A stretch of DNA of 48,865 bases from Plakobranchus ocellatus (Eukaryota > Mollusca > Gastropoda > Plakobranchidae), in NCBI GenBank assembly GCA_019648995.1, contig BLXT01000430.1, positions 1,182,064-1,230,928 on the forward strand, in the 5' to 3' direction. The position numbers were made by a program, and so were the translations under genes. The notes under the pieces were generated by a model. The model was not told where the DNA came from, ran no database searches, and was given only the letters and a program-made list of their open reading frames with translations. Positions 47,369-48,865 of the stretch are shown one piece after another. Positions within the stretch are counted from its first letter, which is position 1; each line of letters starts with the position of its first letter.

Positions 47369-48800
47369 TCAGGTACTTTGTCTGGAATAGACATTGGTGA
47401 TCATGTTCCTCCACTCAAACCTTTTCTCAGTTAACCTTATAAAGTTGTTATTGCTACCCTTGCCTATTGCCCATGACTTAAGACTTTCAATAAAGGCTAT
47501 TCTCTGTTTACGTCTACTGCGTTTGATTTCAATATTTCCAGTGATCGCTAGGTGTTCTAAAACCTTGTGTCGGCAAATATGGCCTAAAAATTGTAGTTGC
47601 TTCTTTCTTATTTTTTAAATAGTGATCGCTCGAGATTAGCCTCTTTCAGTACCAATTCATTTGACATTTTTTCTGTCCATGATATCCTCATCATTTCTCT
47701 GATGAACCAAATCTTTACTGCTTCTAGGTTTTTGGTTTTTTTTTCTCAATTTCTTTGTTTATTGTCCATCACTCACTACCATACAAAAGCCGGACCATAC
47801 ACACATTTTTATTACCTTTGTTTTGGTTTTCATACTTATGTTTCTATTTGCCAGTATTGGTTTCATTTTTTTTTTTTTTTTGGGAATGTATCTTTGGCCA
47901 TGGCTATTCTTTTACTTATTTCACTTGTGCATCTGCCATCTGATGTTATCAGGTATCCTAGATATTTGCATTTATTAACTTCTTGATTTGTTCGCCTTTG
48001 CTAACGAGATTGCATTTGTATCACCTGCATACCTGAGATTATTAAGATTCTCTCCATTAATTTTTAAGCCTGGTATATCATCAAGATTCCTTAAGACTAT
48101 TTCACAATACATGCATAGGTTAAAAAGATTAGAAGACATCATACATCCCTGCCTCATACCTCTTTTGATGGATTTGAAATCACTTTGTTCTCCTTCAATC
48201 CTTACAGATGCAGTCTGATCCCAGTATAAATTTCTAATTAATCTCAAATCTTTCCCATCTATGTCTAATTTTTCTAGCATATGAAACAGCTCTGCATGTC
48301 TTATTTACCAAAGGCCTTAGCGTAGACCCACACTGGAGGCAGCAGTTCACGTGTCCAACAATACATGTTTTGAAATACTCTCTTTCATTGGTGCGAGCGC
48401 ACACCAAGTCGGCTACTTGTCGAAGCGTCGGAGCTATCCTTTGTGTTTTACAGCCTGGTCTTACGTCAGTGGCTTTGTTGGATAAGGGAAAAGGGGATGC
48501 CATTATGTGACCACGAATAATTCTACTGACCGTTGCCGCGCGAAACACGAGGCCAGTCTTGTTACGCAAATTATCAGGCTAACTTGTCGGTGGGTAGCGC
48601 ACAGTAACTGCGACATCAGTCCTTCAAGTTAGCCATGACAAGTCGCGTCGCCTCCAGTGTGGGCCTACGCTTAGAATAACCAATGTATTGCACTATCAAT
48701 CCAAAAACATTTTCCTCGTGCAACTGACGAATTTTTGCGATTTGAGAGTGAAAATGTGGCTTTCCTGGCACGAAAGTAGTACATAATCAACATCTACAAG
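47369..48800 (-). mobile_element. LINE reverse transcriptase fragment, split by a MITE
   Basis: On the minus strand, from 48800 down: IRQLHEEN and YIGYSKAF before the MITE (48320-48670), then after it IRHAELFHMLEKLDIDGKDL, IRNLYWDQTASVRIEGE, KRGMRQGCMMSS, NNLRYAGD in place of the usual YADD, and the tail FLGHICR, AITGNIEIKRSRRKQR, FEWRNMITNVYSRQST with a stop at 47371-47369. Several frame breaks and the changed catalytic box show a dead copy. The 5' part lies beyond the window or is lost. Same family as 3750-4143. Confidence 0.85.
48320..48670. mobile_element. Complete MITE, 351 bp, PIF/Harbinger-like
   Basis: Terminal repeats 48320-48340 (GCGTAGACCCACACTGGAGG C) and 48650-48670 are inverted with one mismatch, and TTA flanks both sides (48317-48319, 48671-48673). 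A TTA duplication is typical for PIF/Harbinger elements. No coding capacity. It interrupts the LINE inside the codons for the SKAF motif. Confidence 0.8.
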
Positions 48801-48839
48801 TACATAAATTTTGCAGGGGAGGATTTCCGGACCATTGCA

Positions 48840-48862
48840 ACCCCCATCCCCCCCCCCCCCCC
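48840..48862. repeat. C-rich run at the window end
   Basis: CCCCCATCCCCCCCCCCCCC close to the edge. Confidence 0.9.
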
Positions 48863-48865
48863 TTT

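Overview
This is a stretch of an AT-rich animal nuclear genome with spliced GT-AG genes, long introns, many poly-A/T runs, tRNA-derived SINEs, LINE remnants and DNA transposons. The two recognisable genes are metazoan, and the sequence style (scattered AGATCTAG-type motifs, two SINE families, LINE tails) suggests an invertebrate, most likely a gastropod mollusc. That organism call is inference, not something the sequence proves.

Layout. 1-1150: tail of something entering from the left edge, including a short open frame ending at 65 and a possible terminal exon (626-879) for a glycine/valine-rich membrane segment. 2927-3127: an isolated coding-looking frame on the minus strand. 3750-4143: a dead LINE tail on the plus strand. 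4760-8817: a complete three-exon SH3BGRL3-type gene (plus strand, 96 aa, thioredoxin fold). 8818-21370: a long AT-rich stretch with no gene I can support, lying between two convergent genes. 21570-42367: a complete 15-coding-exon RNF207 orthologue on the minus strand (RING, B-box, coiled coil, 889 aa), with a noncoding first exon ending at 43620. 43700-46600: microsatellites and MITE copies. 47369-48800: a LINE reverse transcriptase fragment on the minus strand, split by a MITE.

The RNF207 introns hold most of the accessory content. A 3390-bp DNA transposon (24041-27430) has perfect 34-bp terminal inverted repeats, a 6-bp target duplication and a gene that seems to have lost its catalytic core. 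There are two tRNA-derived SINE families, two copies each, all with target duplications. A 2.3-kb element (34034-36318) has short inverted ends and encloses a long hairpin. There is also a microRNA-like hairpin (28433-28503) and a possible nested signal-peptide exon (29693-29789).

RNF207 exon joins were derived by hand: every junction keeps frame (2670 nt, 890 codons) and the product follows my memory of vertebrate RNF207 from RING to coiled coil. The most interesting item is the 24041-27430 transposon, whose terminal motif recurs inside it and forms a 36-bp perfect palindrome. Its superfamily is not settled here.
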